Assembly (NCBI GenBank): GCA_003054695.1
Contig: QAZA01000011.1
Location: 372,001-436,000 of the forward strand
Length of the DNA stretch: 64,000 bases
Reading direction: 5' to 3'
Origin: Verrucomicrobia bacterium LW23
Lineage (GTDB): Bacteria; Verrucomicrobiota; Verrucomicrobiia; Methylacidiphilales; UBA1321
Of this stretch, positions 55,141 through 63,003 are shown in pieces. A program made the position numbers and the translations under genes. A model generated the notes under the pieces. That model did no database searches. It worked only from the letters and a program-made list of their open reading frames with translations, and had not been told where the DNA came from. Position 1 is the stretch's first letter. Every line of letters begins with the position of its first letter.

Positions 55141-56091
55141 TTACAGCAAATAAAACACGGGGAAGAGGAAAATCCAGACCAGATCGACGAAGTGCCAGAA
55201 AAGGCCGGTCGTCTCGATACGATTGGCCAGCCACTCCGGGTTCTCCTTGTAAATCGCCGCGCTGCCGATGGGCAGGGCGAAGAAGGTCAGCACGCAGATG
55301 CCGCCGATGATGTGCAGCGCGTGCAGGCCGGTGATGACAAAGTAGATGGCAAAGAAGGTGTTGTACTTGGGGTAAAACACTCCGTAGCGCAGGATGTCGG
55401 AGCGCTCAATCTTGATCGCGTTGCCGTGGCCGCCGGCGCCGCCGCCGCCCTTGGCCGGCGCGTGGGCGTCCGCCGCGGGGGGATGAGCCGCGTGGCCGTG
55501 GCCATGGCCGCCGGTGTCCGGATCGGTCACAAACTCGATGTAGCTTTTGTTCGGGTCATCGACGCCGTGGATGTGGCCGGTGATCTCGAACGAGGCCGAC
55601 GAAACCCATTCCTTCACCTTGGCGTGCTCGTGCTCCAGGGCGCCCTTGTACTTGGCAAAGCTGGCATGCTTGATGTGCACACCGTAGTGAGTGAACTTGC
55701 CGTAGTACTCGTAAGTTTTAATGCCCAGAAAGATGAACGCGCAGCCGATGGTGATCCACATCCACATGTAGTACTCCCCCATCTTGCGGCGCTTGACCGC
55801 CGCCCAGGAGAGAACCATAGTGATGGACGAAAAGATCAGCACCGCCGTGTTCACCAGGCCGGGCCAGATCTGCAGCACGTCATGATACGGCCAGTGCTCC
55901 GCGCCCAGGCGCAGAAAGATGTAAGCCGAGAACAGGCCGCCAAAGAGCATGACTTCGGACGCCAGAAACAGCCAGATGCCGAGCTTGCCGTTGTACAGCC
56001 CGGTATCCGGACGGGACTTGACGATATACGGAATCAGCTCGCCGTGAGGGTGTTCCTCAACGTGTCCGTGAGAGGGGGAAGGGGTTGCCAT
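55141..56091 (-). CDS. coxC: Cytochrome c oxidase subunit III, CoxC, with a His/Gly-rich insert
   Basis: 316 residues, against about 200 for usual caa3 subunit III. KLGIWLFLASEVMLFGGLFSAY opens the helical core; the C-terminal helices carry FFAIYFVITGLHALHIIGG and GLFWHFVDLVWIFLFPVFYLL (in parts). Between helices 4 and 5, about residues 130-235 form a soluble insert with a run of His-Gly pairs (GGHGHGHAAHPP) that could bind metal. Similar but usually shorter loops occur in planctomycete enzymes. Confidence 0.9.
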   Translation of the reverse strand: MATPSPSHGHVEEHPHGELIPYIVKSRPDTGLYNGKLGIWLFLASEVMLFGGLFSAYIFLRLGAEHWPYHDVLQIWPGLVNTAVLIFSSITMVLSWAAVKRRKMGEYYMWMWITIGCAFIFLGIKTYEYYGKFTHYGVHIKHASFAKYKGALEHEHAKVKEWVSSASFEITGHIHGVDDPNKSYIEFVTDPDTGGHGHGHAAHPPAADAHAPAKGGGGAGGHGNAIKIERSDILRYGVFYPKYNTFFAIYFVITGLHALHIIGGICVLTFFALPIGSAAIYKENPEWLANRIETTGLFWHFVDLVWIFLFPVFYLL

Positions 56092-56129
56092 GAGAATTCC
56101 TGAATCAGGTCAGCGTTGTGTGCTGCAGC

Positions 56130-58193
56130 TTAGTGTTTGCCCTTGAATTTATCGGCCGGATCGTAGCCGGGTTCCGTCTGCGGGAAGTAGTCGGTAGGAT
56201 GGCCGGGGACGCTGTACTCGTACGGGCCGCGGTAAACCTGAATCGGCTTGGTAAAGTTGCCGTGCGGGGGCGGGGAGGGGGTGTCCCACTCCAGCGTGGT
56301 GCAGTGCCAGGGGTTGGTGCTCACCTTCTCGCCAAACCAGGCGCTGTAAAAGAAGTTGAAGATGAAGGGGATCTGCGCCAGCAGCAGGAAGAAGGCCGAC
56401 ACCGTGATAAACTGGTGCCAGTAAAGAACTCCGCCCAGCAGCTCGCCGTAAGCCGCGCCGCCGTCATAACCGCGGCGGTGCATGCCGGACATACCCTGCA
56501 GGAACATCGGCATAAACACGCAGTTCATCAGCAGGATGGTGGGCCAGAAGTGCACGTGGCCGAGAAAATCGCTCATCTTGCGGCCGGTAGCCTTGGGGTA
56601 CCAGTGATAAATCGCGCCAAACGCACCGGTGATAACACCCGGCGCCACCACGTAGTGGAAGTGGCCGATAACGTAGTAGGTATCGTGCAGGTACAGCACC
56701 GGCGCGCTGAACGCCAGCGGGATGCCCGTCAAACCACCGATACCGAACAGCGGGATAAACGCCGTCGCAAAAAGCATCGGCACGGTAAAGCGGATGGACG
56801 CGCCCCAGAGAGTAATCAGCAGCGCGGTCAGAATCAGCACCGACGGGATGGAGATGATGATCGTCGTCGTCTGGAAAAACGCGGCAACCTTGGTGCCCAT
56901 GCCCGTAAGGTACATGTGGTGCGCCCACACAACAAAGGAGAGGAAGCCTAGCACCCACACGGAGACAACCATCGTGTTCAGGCCCCAGATCGGCTTGCGG
57001 GCGTTGGTGGCGATGATTTCCGTCACGGCGCCGATGGTCGGCAGAATCAGCACGTATACCTCGGGGTGGCCCAGGAACCAGAACAGATGCTGGTAGAGCA
57101 GGGGCGAACCGCCGCCGGAGTAGCCCATGCTCGCGGCTACCGGCACGTTCTCCCATACCAGGCCATCCGGCATAAAGAAGGAGGTGTGCGCCACGCGATC
57201 CATCAGCTGCAGAATGCCCGCGGCCTCCAGCGGAGGGAAGGCGAGGAGCAGCAGGAACGCGGTGACAAGCTGCGCCCACACAAAGAAGGGCATACGCATC
57301 CAGGTCATACCCGGCGCGCGCAGCTGAACGATCGTTGCGATAAAGTTAACGGAGCCCAGCAGCGAGGAGGTGATGAGCAACACCATCGACATCAGCCAGA
57401 ACGACTGGCCGGTGAAGAGATTGAGCAGAATGGTGTTCTTGATCGCCGGGTTGGAGAGAATGGAGAGAGGCGGGTACGAGGTCCAGCCGGATTGTGGTCC
57501 TCCGCCTTCTATAATGCCGCCGTCGCCGGGGATGGCGAAGCTCGCGAGCATCATCACGCCGCCCCAGAAGAAGAGGTGAAAGCTGGCCATGTTGAGCCGG
57601 GGGAAACACATATCGCCCGCGCCTATCTGCAACGGCACCACAAAGTTACCAAAGGCCGCAAAGCCCAGCGGCACCACGGCAAGGAACACCATGATGGTGC
57701 CGTGCATCGCTCCCAGCTGATTATAGAAGCTGGGCTGCATAACGCCGCCCGGCATGTTGTGCTTGGTAAACAAAAACTCCGCAAGCGTGCCCTGCTCCGG
57801 CTTCGGCGGCGGGGTCTCCTTCAGCTTAAAGTCGTGCGGGTAACCAAAGAGGGCTTTGACGTTCTCCCCCAGACGGTGCGCGTAGCCCGCGGGCGCCTCG
57901 GTAATCTTGGAGACGACTGCGGCGGCGGTGAGCGGCTGATTGGGGTAAGCGATGCTCCAGCGCATCAACAGCACCATCAAAAAGCCCAGCAGCAGAAAGG
58001 TGAGCGAGGTGATGAGGTACTGAATACCAATCATCTTATGGTCCGTCGAGAAGACGTATGTGCCCCAGAAACCGGGTTCATGATGATGCGCATCATGATG
58101 ACCATGAGCGTGTTCTGCATGCTTGGCCGGGGAATGTGTAGGGGCGGAAGAAGGTGCAACTTCCGCGTGGGAGGATTCGGAGGCGTCGTCCAT
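56130..58193 (-). CDS. coxA: Cytochrome c oxidase subunit I, CoxA (A1-type)
   Basis: 687 residues, twelve or more helices. A His-rich N-terminus (HAEHAHGHHDAHHHEP) precedes the first helix. Heme a ligands: MHGTIMVF and GHFHYVVAPG; CuB/active site: WFLGHPEVYVLILP (His, cross-linked Tyr, and the D-channel Glu that marks A1-type), and VVWAHHMY. It is the first operon gene, with a 603-bp promoter region upstream. The electron donor complex is not in the window. Confidence 0.95.
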   Translation of the reverse strand: MDDASESSHAEVAPSSAPTHSPAKHAEHAHGHHDAHHHEPGFWGTYVFSTDHKMIGIQYLITSLTFLLLGFLMVLLMRWSIAYPNQPLTAAAVVSKITEAPAGYAHRLGENVKALFGYPHDFKLKETPPPKPEQGTLAEFLFTKHNMPGGVMQPSFYNQLGAMHGTIMVFLAVVPLGFAAFGNFVVPLQIGAGDMCFPRLNMASFHLFFWGGVMMLASFAIPGDGGIIEGGGPQSGWTSYPPLSILSNPAIKNTILLNLFTGQSFWLMSMVLLITSSLLGSVNFIATIVQLRAPGMTWMRMPFFVWAQLVTAFLLLLAFPPLEAAGILQLMDRVAHTSFFMPDGLVWENVPVAASMGYSGGGSPLLYQHLFWFLGHPEVYVLILPTIGAVTEIIATNARKPIWGLNTMVVSVWVLGFLSFVVWAHHMYLTGMGTKVAAFFQTTTIIISIPSVLILTALLITLWGASIRFTVPMLFATAFIPLFGIGGLTGIPLAFSAPVLYLHDTYYVIGHFHYVVAPGVITGAFGAIYHWYPKATGRKMSDFLGHVHFWPTILLMNCVFMPMFLQGMSGMHRRGYDGGAAYGELLGGVLYWHQFITVSAFFLLLAQIPFIFNFFYSAWFGEKVSTNPWHCTTLEWDTPSPPPHGNFTKPIQVYRGPYEYSVPGHPTDYFPQTEPGYDPADKFKGKH

Positions 58194-58796
58194 AAGGCGT
58201 AAACGGGGATCGGATTGGCCACGATCCTACATGCGCCAATCCTCAAAGAAAGGAGAAATTTTGGGGGAAACGGCACTTCTGGCGCAAAATAAACGGGGTC
58301 ATTCGTTGCGATGCCGCCGCACGCCGTAATGCGCTTGCGCCGACGCATCGCCCGCGGTGGAAACAGCGGAGAGATAAGTGCATGACAGGCAATATCTTGC
58401 GATGGCGTGAGACTCGATCTCAGTGCCACGGAAATCGAACGCCCGGTTGCGCCTATTAGCGGCGCCAATTCCGCCATTTCGCGTTGCTTATACTTGACGT
58501 TAAGCAATTCAGATTGAGGCGGTTGAGTCTTCGGATGCGTTTCGGGCGATTGATTGCGGCGCATTTTTACTAAAAGTGCGTATAAGGCTGTAATAGACGC
58601 ATCAAAGGATTCATTTGTAGGCGTCTAGGGTGTTTTCTACAGGTTTTTGTAGTTACATAGGGGGTTTTTATTCTTTTTCTGATACAAAGGGAGAAATGGA
58701 TGTCTGGCAGGGCTTAGTCGTTTGTATCCATTAAGATAGAACGAGAAATATTTTTGTTAAATAGCTTGGCAACCGCCCTTCGGTTCGGCTCAATAC
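58194..58796. other. Divergent promoter region of coxA and a YbjN-like gene
   Basis: 603 bp with no convincing gene; ORFs here are shadows. The right half is AT-rich (TTTTTATTCTTTTTC near 58665 and AAATATTTTTGTTAAA near 58745). No operator or riboswitch pattern was identified. Confidence 0.5.
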
Positions 58797-59309
58797 ATGG
58801 CTTTAGATCCATACGCAATTACACGCTTGATGAACTCCGCCTTTGACGTCATTTGCCATACTATCGCGAAGTTCGACTTTAAACACAAAGTCGAGGAAAA
58901 CCGTCAGTCGGTCGTCCTCGACTTCGGCGAACCCTCCGGCGTGTGTCTCGTCTCCGTGGAGGGCGACCGCCTTTCCATTTACGCTCCGCTCGATTTCGAA
59001 GTGCCCGATTTTCAGGCTCCGCAGGTCATGGAGGCCGTCCTGCGCATGAACTCCCTGCTCGAGCTCGGCCGCGTTGATTTCGACGTCGATACCAACGAGC
59101 TGCAGTGCGTCCTCACCAGCCACCTCCCCAACGGTTACCTCGACGAACACTCCGCCGGCCACCTCATCGCCCACTTCCTGCTGATGATGGTATGGTGCGA
59201 GAAGGTGCTCAGCGCCGTCATCGACGACAACGCCTCCCCCGCCGACGCCGTTCGCCAGGTCCGCACCCGCCTCCACTCCCCGGTGGATGAGGATATTCTG
59301 CCCAGCTAG
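58797..59309 (+). CDS. YbjN-like domain protein
   Basis: 170 residues, soluble. The fold suggested by alternating strands (VVLDFGEPSGVCLVSVEGDRL, then LSIYAPLDFEVPDFQ) and helices resembles YbjN/type III secretion chaperone-like proteins. HSAGHLIAHFLLMMVWCEKV is a C-terminal helix typical for that group. Role unknown; such proteins act as stress or sensory regulators. Assignment is tentative. Confidence 0.55.
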   Translation: MALDPYAITRLMNSAFDVICHTIAKFDFKHKVEENRQSVVLDFGEPSGVCLVSVEGDRLSIYAPLDFEVPDFQAPQVMEAVLRMNSLLELGRVDFDVDTNELQCVLTSHLPNGYLDEHSAGHLIAHFLLMMVWCEKVLSAVIDDNASPADAVRQVRTRLHSPVDEDILPS

Positions 59310-59430
59310 TGCGGTTTCAATTGGGTTATAAACTCCATTGGCGCTCAGGAGCACTTCCCTTTGTCTACATCCGTATTGAATGCGCTCTAGCGTGCTGAGT
59401 CAGAAGCACGCGTAGTCAGGTTTCTTCCAT

Positions 59431-59530
59431 TGCGTCCCCCCTTTGTGTCTTCGTGCCTTGGTGGTGAAAGATCCAGAAGTGGGGATTTTTCACCACCAAG
59501 GCACGAAGACACAAAGAGGTGAGGGACGCA
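59431..59530. repeat. Perfect 29-bp palindrome between convergent genes
   Basis: CTTTGTGTCTTCGTGCC then TTGGTGGTGAAA (59441-59469) is mirrored exactly at 59488-59516, extended by GTCCC/GGGAC outside. A half-copy, CCCTTTGTGTCTTCGTGTC, is at about 61473. It sits between stops at 59309 and 59541 and may terminate both. Confidence 0.85.
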
Positions 59531-59540
59531 GTATGCTGCC

Positions 59541-61397
59541 CTAACTTCCCAGCAGCTCCACGCTCAGCTCGTAGCGGAGGAAGGGCGTGATGACATAGAC
59601 GCCGTTATAGTGCTCCAGAATCGCGGCTTTAATCTCCCGGGCCAGCTCCAGGCCAATGGCGGCGCCCGCCTTTTCGTCTACGGCGCGGAGGCGTTCGCGG
59701 ATGGGCTCGGGAATCTTGATGCCGGGCACTTCGTTGTGCAGAAACTCGGCGTTGCGGCTGTGCAGCACGGGCATGACGCCGATGAAGACCGGGATGCCGA
59801 GCGGCTTGAGCACGCGCGCCGTCTCGTGCACCAGGGCGGGATCGAACACCGGCTGGGTCAGCACGTATTGCGCGCCGGCGGCCATCTTCATCTCCAGCTT
59901 TTTTACCTGCGACTCCAGGTTGCGCGCGTTGGGGTTAAAGGCGCAGCCAATATGGAACTCCGTGTTGCCGTTGAGTTTACGCCCGGCGGCGCTCATGCCG
60001 CCATTCAGCCCCCTTATGAGCTTGATGAGCGAGACCGAGTTGAGATCGTACACACTGGTGGCGCCGGGGTGATCGCCCTGTTTGGACGGATCGCCCGTAA
60101 GCGCAAGCACGTGCTGAAAGCCGAGCAAGTGCATGCCCATCAGCTCAGACTGCATGCCCAGCAGGTTGCGGTCGCGGCACGCCAGGTGAATCATCGGCGT
60201 GATGCCCACCGAATCGCGCAGCATTACCGCCGCCGCAAAATTGCTGACGCGCAGAATGGCCAGGCTGTTGTCCGCCAGGGTGATGGCGGCGGCTCCGGCC
60301 TCCTTGAGCGCACGCGCGCCTTCCAGGAATTTGCCCATCGCGAGCGTCTTGGGCGAGTCGAGCTCCACAATCTGCACGGGCTTGTCGCCCTTCATCGCTT
60401 CGATGAGATTCGGCTCTTTCGGGTAGTCGACGATCTCCCGCGCGCCAGGGGTGAGGGCGCTGGGGGCGGGGTTTGCCGTGACGCGTATGTCCTTGCTGCG
60501 CAACACTTTTTTGGACTTGACCGGCTTCAGTTCGCGGATGACCGGGGCCATGGCGGCGATGTGCACGGGCGTCGTCCCGTAATCGCCGCCGATAAGCCGC
60601 GCGCCCTGGGCAACGAGGTCCGGCACGCTGCGGGCAAAGTAGTCCGCGCTGGCGTTGTAGTTAAAGCGGCCCTCGTAAAACTCCGGCCGGCCGGCGTTGG
60701 GGTAGACGGCGATGTAGTCGTCGGGCGTCACGTCCAGGTCGGAGAGAACGCCGCGCGTGGCCTGGATGCCGAGGGTGCCGTTGAGCGAGATGATGTCCGC
60801 CCCGGCTGCGCGCAGTTTTTGCCAGGCGGTTGCGAGGTCCTCGCCGCTGCCCAGACGGCCTTCTTCGGTAACCGCAAGTGACGTAACGACAGGCACATTG
60901 CTCAGATTCTGGAAGGCGTCGAGCGCCAGCATCAGCTCGGCGAGATCGCTGAACGTCTCCAGAAAAATCATGTCGCACCCGCCGTCGAGGAGGGCGCCAA
61001 TCTGCTCGCGAAAGACGGCGCGGATGTCGTCCTGCGTCAGCACGGGGTCCGTAGGGCGCAGGGAGAGGGGCCCGACGGAGCCGCCGACAAACACGTCGCC
61101 GTGTGCCTTGAAGGCGTCGCGGGCAATGCGCGCGGCCAGCCAGTTGATCTCGTTGACGCGATCCTCCAGCCCGTAGCGCGCCAGCCGAATGCGATTGGCG
61201 CCGAAGCTGTTGGTCTCCACAATGTTAGCGCCGGCCTGGGCGTAGTCCGAGTACACGCGCGCCACCAGGTCGCGGTTGGTGAGGTTCGTCTCCTCCAGGC
61301 ATTGCGTGGCCGGCACGCCGAGGGAAAAGAGGTAGGTTCCGGTAGCGCCGTCGCCGAGAAGGACGCGGTCGTCAAGCAGATCGAGTACGTTGGCCAT
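59541..61397 (-). CDS. Homocysteine methyltransferase-like/MTHFR fusion, zinc cysteines lost
   Basis: 618 residues, two domains as in B. subtilis YitJ. The N-terminal half (1-300) is a homocysteine S-methyltransferase barrel (LLGDGATGTYLFSLGV, ETNSFGANR). The C-terminal half (about 340-618) is MetF-like 5,10-methylenetetrahydrofolate reductase (MIHLACRDRN, HVLALTGDP, QYVLTQPVFD). The three zinc cysteines of the first domain are absent: the first is Gly in SLNGTLG (207), and the GGCC pair is GGDY (272-273). The MTHFR part looks intact. The first domain is therefore unlikely to activate homocysteine in the usual way. Confidence 0.9.
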   Translation of the reverse strand: MANVLDLLDDRVLLGDGATGTYLFSLGVPATQCLEETNLTNRDLVARVYSDYAQAGANIVETNSFGANRIRLARYGLEDRVNEINWLAARIARDAFKAHGDVFVGGSVGPLSLRPTDPVLTQDDIRAVFREQIGALLDGGCDMIFLETFSDLAELMLALDAFQNLSNVPVVTSLAVTEEGRLGSGEDLATAWQKLRAAGADIISLNGTLGIQATRGVLSDLDVTPDDYIAVYPNAGRPEFYEGRFNYNASADYFARSVPDLVAQGARLIGGDYGTTPVHIAAMAPVIRELKPVKSKKVLRSKDIRVTANPAPSALTPGAREIVDYPKEPNLIEAMKGDKPVQIVELDSPKTLAMGKFLEGARALKEAGAAAITLADNSLAILRVSNFAAAVMLRDSVGITPMIHLACRDRNLLGMQSELMGMHLLGFQHVLALTGDPSKQGDHPGATSVYDLNSVSLIKLIRGLNGGMSAAGRKLNGNTEFHIGCAFNPNARNLESQVKKLEMKMAAGAQYVLTQPVFDPALVHETARVLKPLGIPVFIGVMPVLHSRNAEFLHNEVPGIKIPEPIRERLRAVDEKAGAAIGLELAREIKAAILEHYNGVYVITPFLRYELSVELLGS

Positions 61398-61581
61398 GAA
61401 CCAGCAAGCCTGCCATGTTGCCCGGCGGGACGCAATAGCGCTTTCTCGGTGGCCGATCGTCGACGGATCCCGTCCCTTTGTGTCTTCGTGTCTTTGTGGT
61501 TAAACAATCCTCTGTCCCCATTCAGCAGAGTGGCGGAGGGGAGTTTGGTATGTTTTCGATGTCCATTTTTGATTCAGGACC

Positions 61582-61935
61582 TTACCGCTCCCCCACACTC
61601 ACCAGCACAAGCCCGGCAGTTATCAGCAACACGCCGGCGATGAACGTGACGGAGAGGGCCGGCCGGAAGAGGGCGAAGGACACCAGTTGCAGTGCGAGAA
61701 AGCCGCCGCCGTGGCACAGCGCATACACCACGCTGGGATTCTGGCCGCGCAGGGCAAACGGCATGCACGTTGCGGCAAGGAAGCCGACAACGTTGGCCGC
61801 GGCAAAGATAAGCAGCGCGCGGAAATCGCCGGAGGTATCGCGGGCGATATCCGTGTATTTAAACAGCAGGTTGGAGCCGGCGAACGCGACGATATAGCCG
61901 ACGATGAAGAGCAGCGTGAGGGTGCGATCGGCCAT
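61582..61935 (-). CDS. Small four-helix membrane transporter-like protein (SMR/EamA type)
   Basis: 117 residues with four hydrophobic helices across the whole length, the size of EmrE. VVYALCHGGGFLALQLVSFALF and FIAGVLLITAGLVLVSVG are typical helix ends of this superfamily. The conserved membrane Glu of EmrE is not evident in helix 1, so substrate may differ from drugs. No partner subunit adjacent. Confidence 0.65.
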   Translation of the reverse strand: MADRTLTLLFIVGYIVAFAGSNLLFKYTDIARDTSGDFRALLIFAAANVVGFLAATCMPFALRGQNPSVVYALCHGGGFLALQLVSFALFRPALSVTFIAGVLLITAGLVLVSVGER

Positions 61936-61957
61936 GGCGGGCAGGGGGAGCGCGGGC

Positions 61958-62863
61958 TCAGCGGTCTACCGTGCGTTTGCCGGTAAAGAACTGTTCCATA
62001 TCGCCGCCGATGTTCAGGAACGTCTCCTTCACCTCGTTGGCAAACTGCCTGGTCTTAGCCTGAGAGACGACGTCCGACGACTCGTAGCGGACGACCGAGG
62101 CGGTGCGGGGGCTGACGTACACGTAGCCCATCGTTTTGCGCGCCTGCAAAAGCTCCACGCGCCAGATGAGCGAGTCGCCATCCGTGCTGCGGCGCAGGAG
62201 GAGGCGTGTGTTGTCGTAGTACACGCCCTTGCGGCGGGCGATTTGCGCGGCGCTGCGCAGGATGGTGCTGGGCTCGCGCTGCACCACGTTCTCGGGCGAA
62301 AAGGCCATGTCGCGCGGGTACTGGTTGCGGCTGTCGACGGGCTGCACGCGATCGACGCGGGTGCCGGTCATCACCACAGCGCGGCCGTGCGAGGGCGTGG
62401 AGGGGTCGTAGTAGACAAACATCCAGCGATTGACCGTGCGCGTGTCGCCGTAGCCCATCACGGTCAGCACATCGTTACGGTAAGGCGGGGCAATCACCAC
62501 GCGCGCCGCTTCGTGAGAGTCGAGAAGCGAGCTGCCGCCCGAGTACGAGCCAGAAGGAGCGGAAGGCGAGCCGTACCCCGCGTTGCCCTGCCCCTGCTGA
62601 GTCGACGACTGATAGTAGGGAGGCGGCGGCGGCTGCGAGGGATTGGAAGGATTCGGCCGCGTCGTCTGATAATAGGAGGGCGGCGGCGGCTTTTGCGACG
62701 ACTGGTTGCGCGAGCCCTGCCCCTGCTGGGCGTACGCGGGAGAGGGGAGTGCAAGTGCCATGGCAAGGCCGCATCCCACCGCCGCAAGCACGCAAGCCGC
62801 GCGCAAGGCCTGGCGAGTGGTGACAACAGGGACAGCGAGGACAAAGCTCTTCACGCTATGCAT
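61958..62863 (-). CDS. Secreted protein with Pro/Tyr-rich repeats, unknown function
   Basis: 301 residues. Signal peptide to about residue 45 (PSPAYAQQ). Two imperfect repeats (PPPPSYYQTT and PPPPYYQSS, 55-100) are followed by a Gly/Ser linker and a mixed alpha/beta domain (about 115-301) with WMFVYYDPSTPSHGRAVVM. The Pro-rich part could bind GYF-type modules. 22 bp upstream of the SMR-like gene on the same strand. Confidence 0.65.
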   Translation of the reverse strand: MHSVKSFVLAVPVVTTRQALRAACVLAAVGCGLAMALALPSPAYAQQGQGSRNQSSQKPPPPSYYQTTRPNPSNPSQPPPPPYYQSSTQQGQGNAGYGSPSAPSGSYSGGSSLLDSHEAARVVIAPPYRNDVLTVMGYGDTRTVNRWMFVYYDPSTPSHGRAVVMTGTRVDRVQPVDSRNQYPRDMAFSPENVVQREPSTILRSAAQIARRKGVYYDNTRLLLRRSTDGDSLIWRVELLQARKTMGYVYVSPRTASVVRYESSDVVSQAKTRQFANEVKETFLNIGGDMEQFFTGKRTVDR

Positions 62864-63003
62864 ATGAATAAACTAAAGCCAAACCCCGCCTGTTGACAAC
62901 CATTTTTGTTGTCATGCAGTGAAATACATGCATAAGCCGTTGACTGTAAGTATTATGCAAGAGATGTGGATGATCGGCTGCGCAGCTTCCCCGCTCCCGC
63001 CGG

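Noticed and set aside
58194-58796. A hidden gene between coxA and the YbjN-like gene
   Set aside because: The frames there are antisense or overlapping with coxA and have unlikely composition.
61398-61581. Possible SAM or cobalamin riboswitch ahead of the HMT-MTHFR gene
   Set aside because: No conserved core of either class was found; the gap holds only a half-copy of the CTTTGTGTCTTCGTG repeat.
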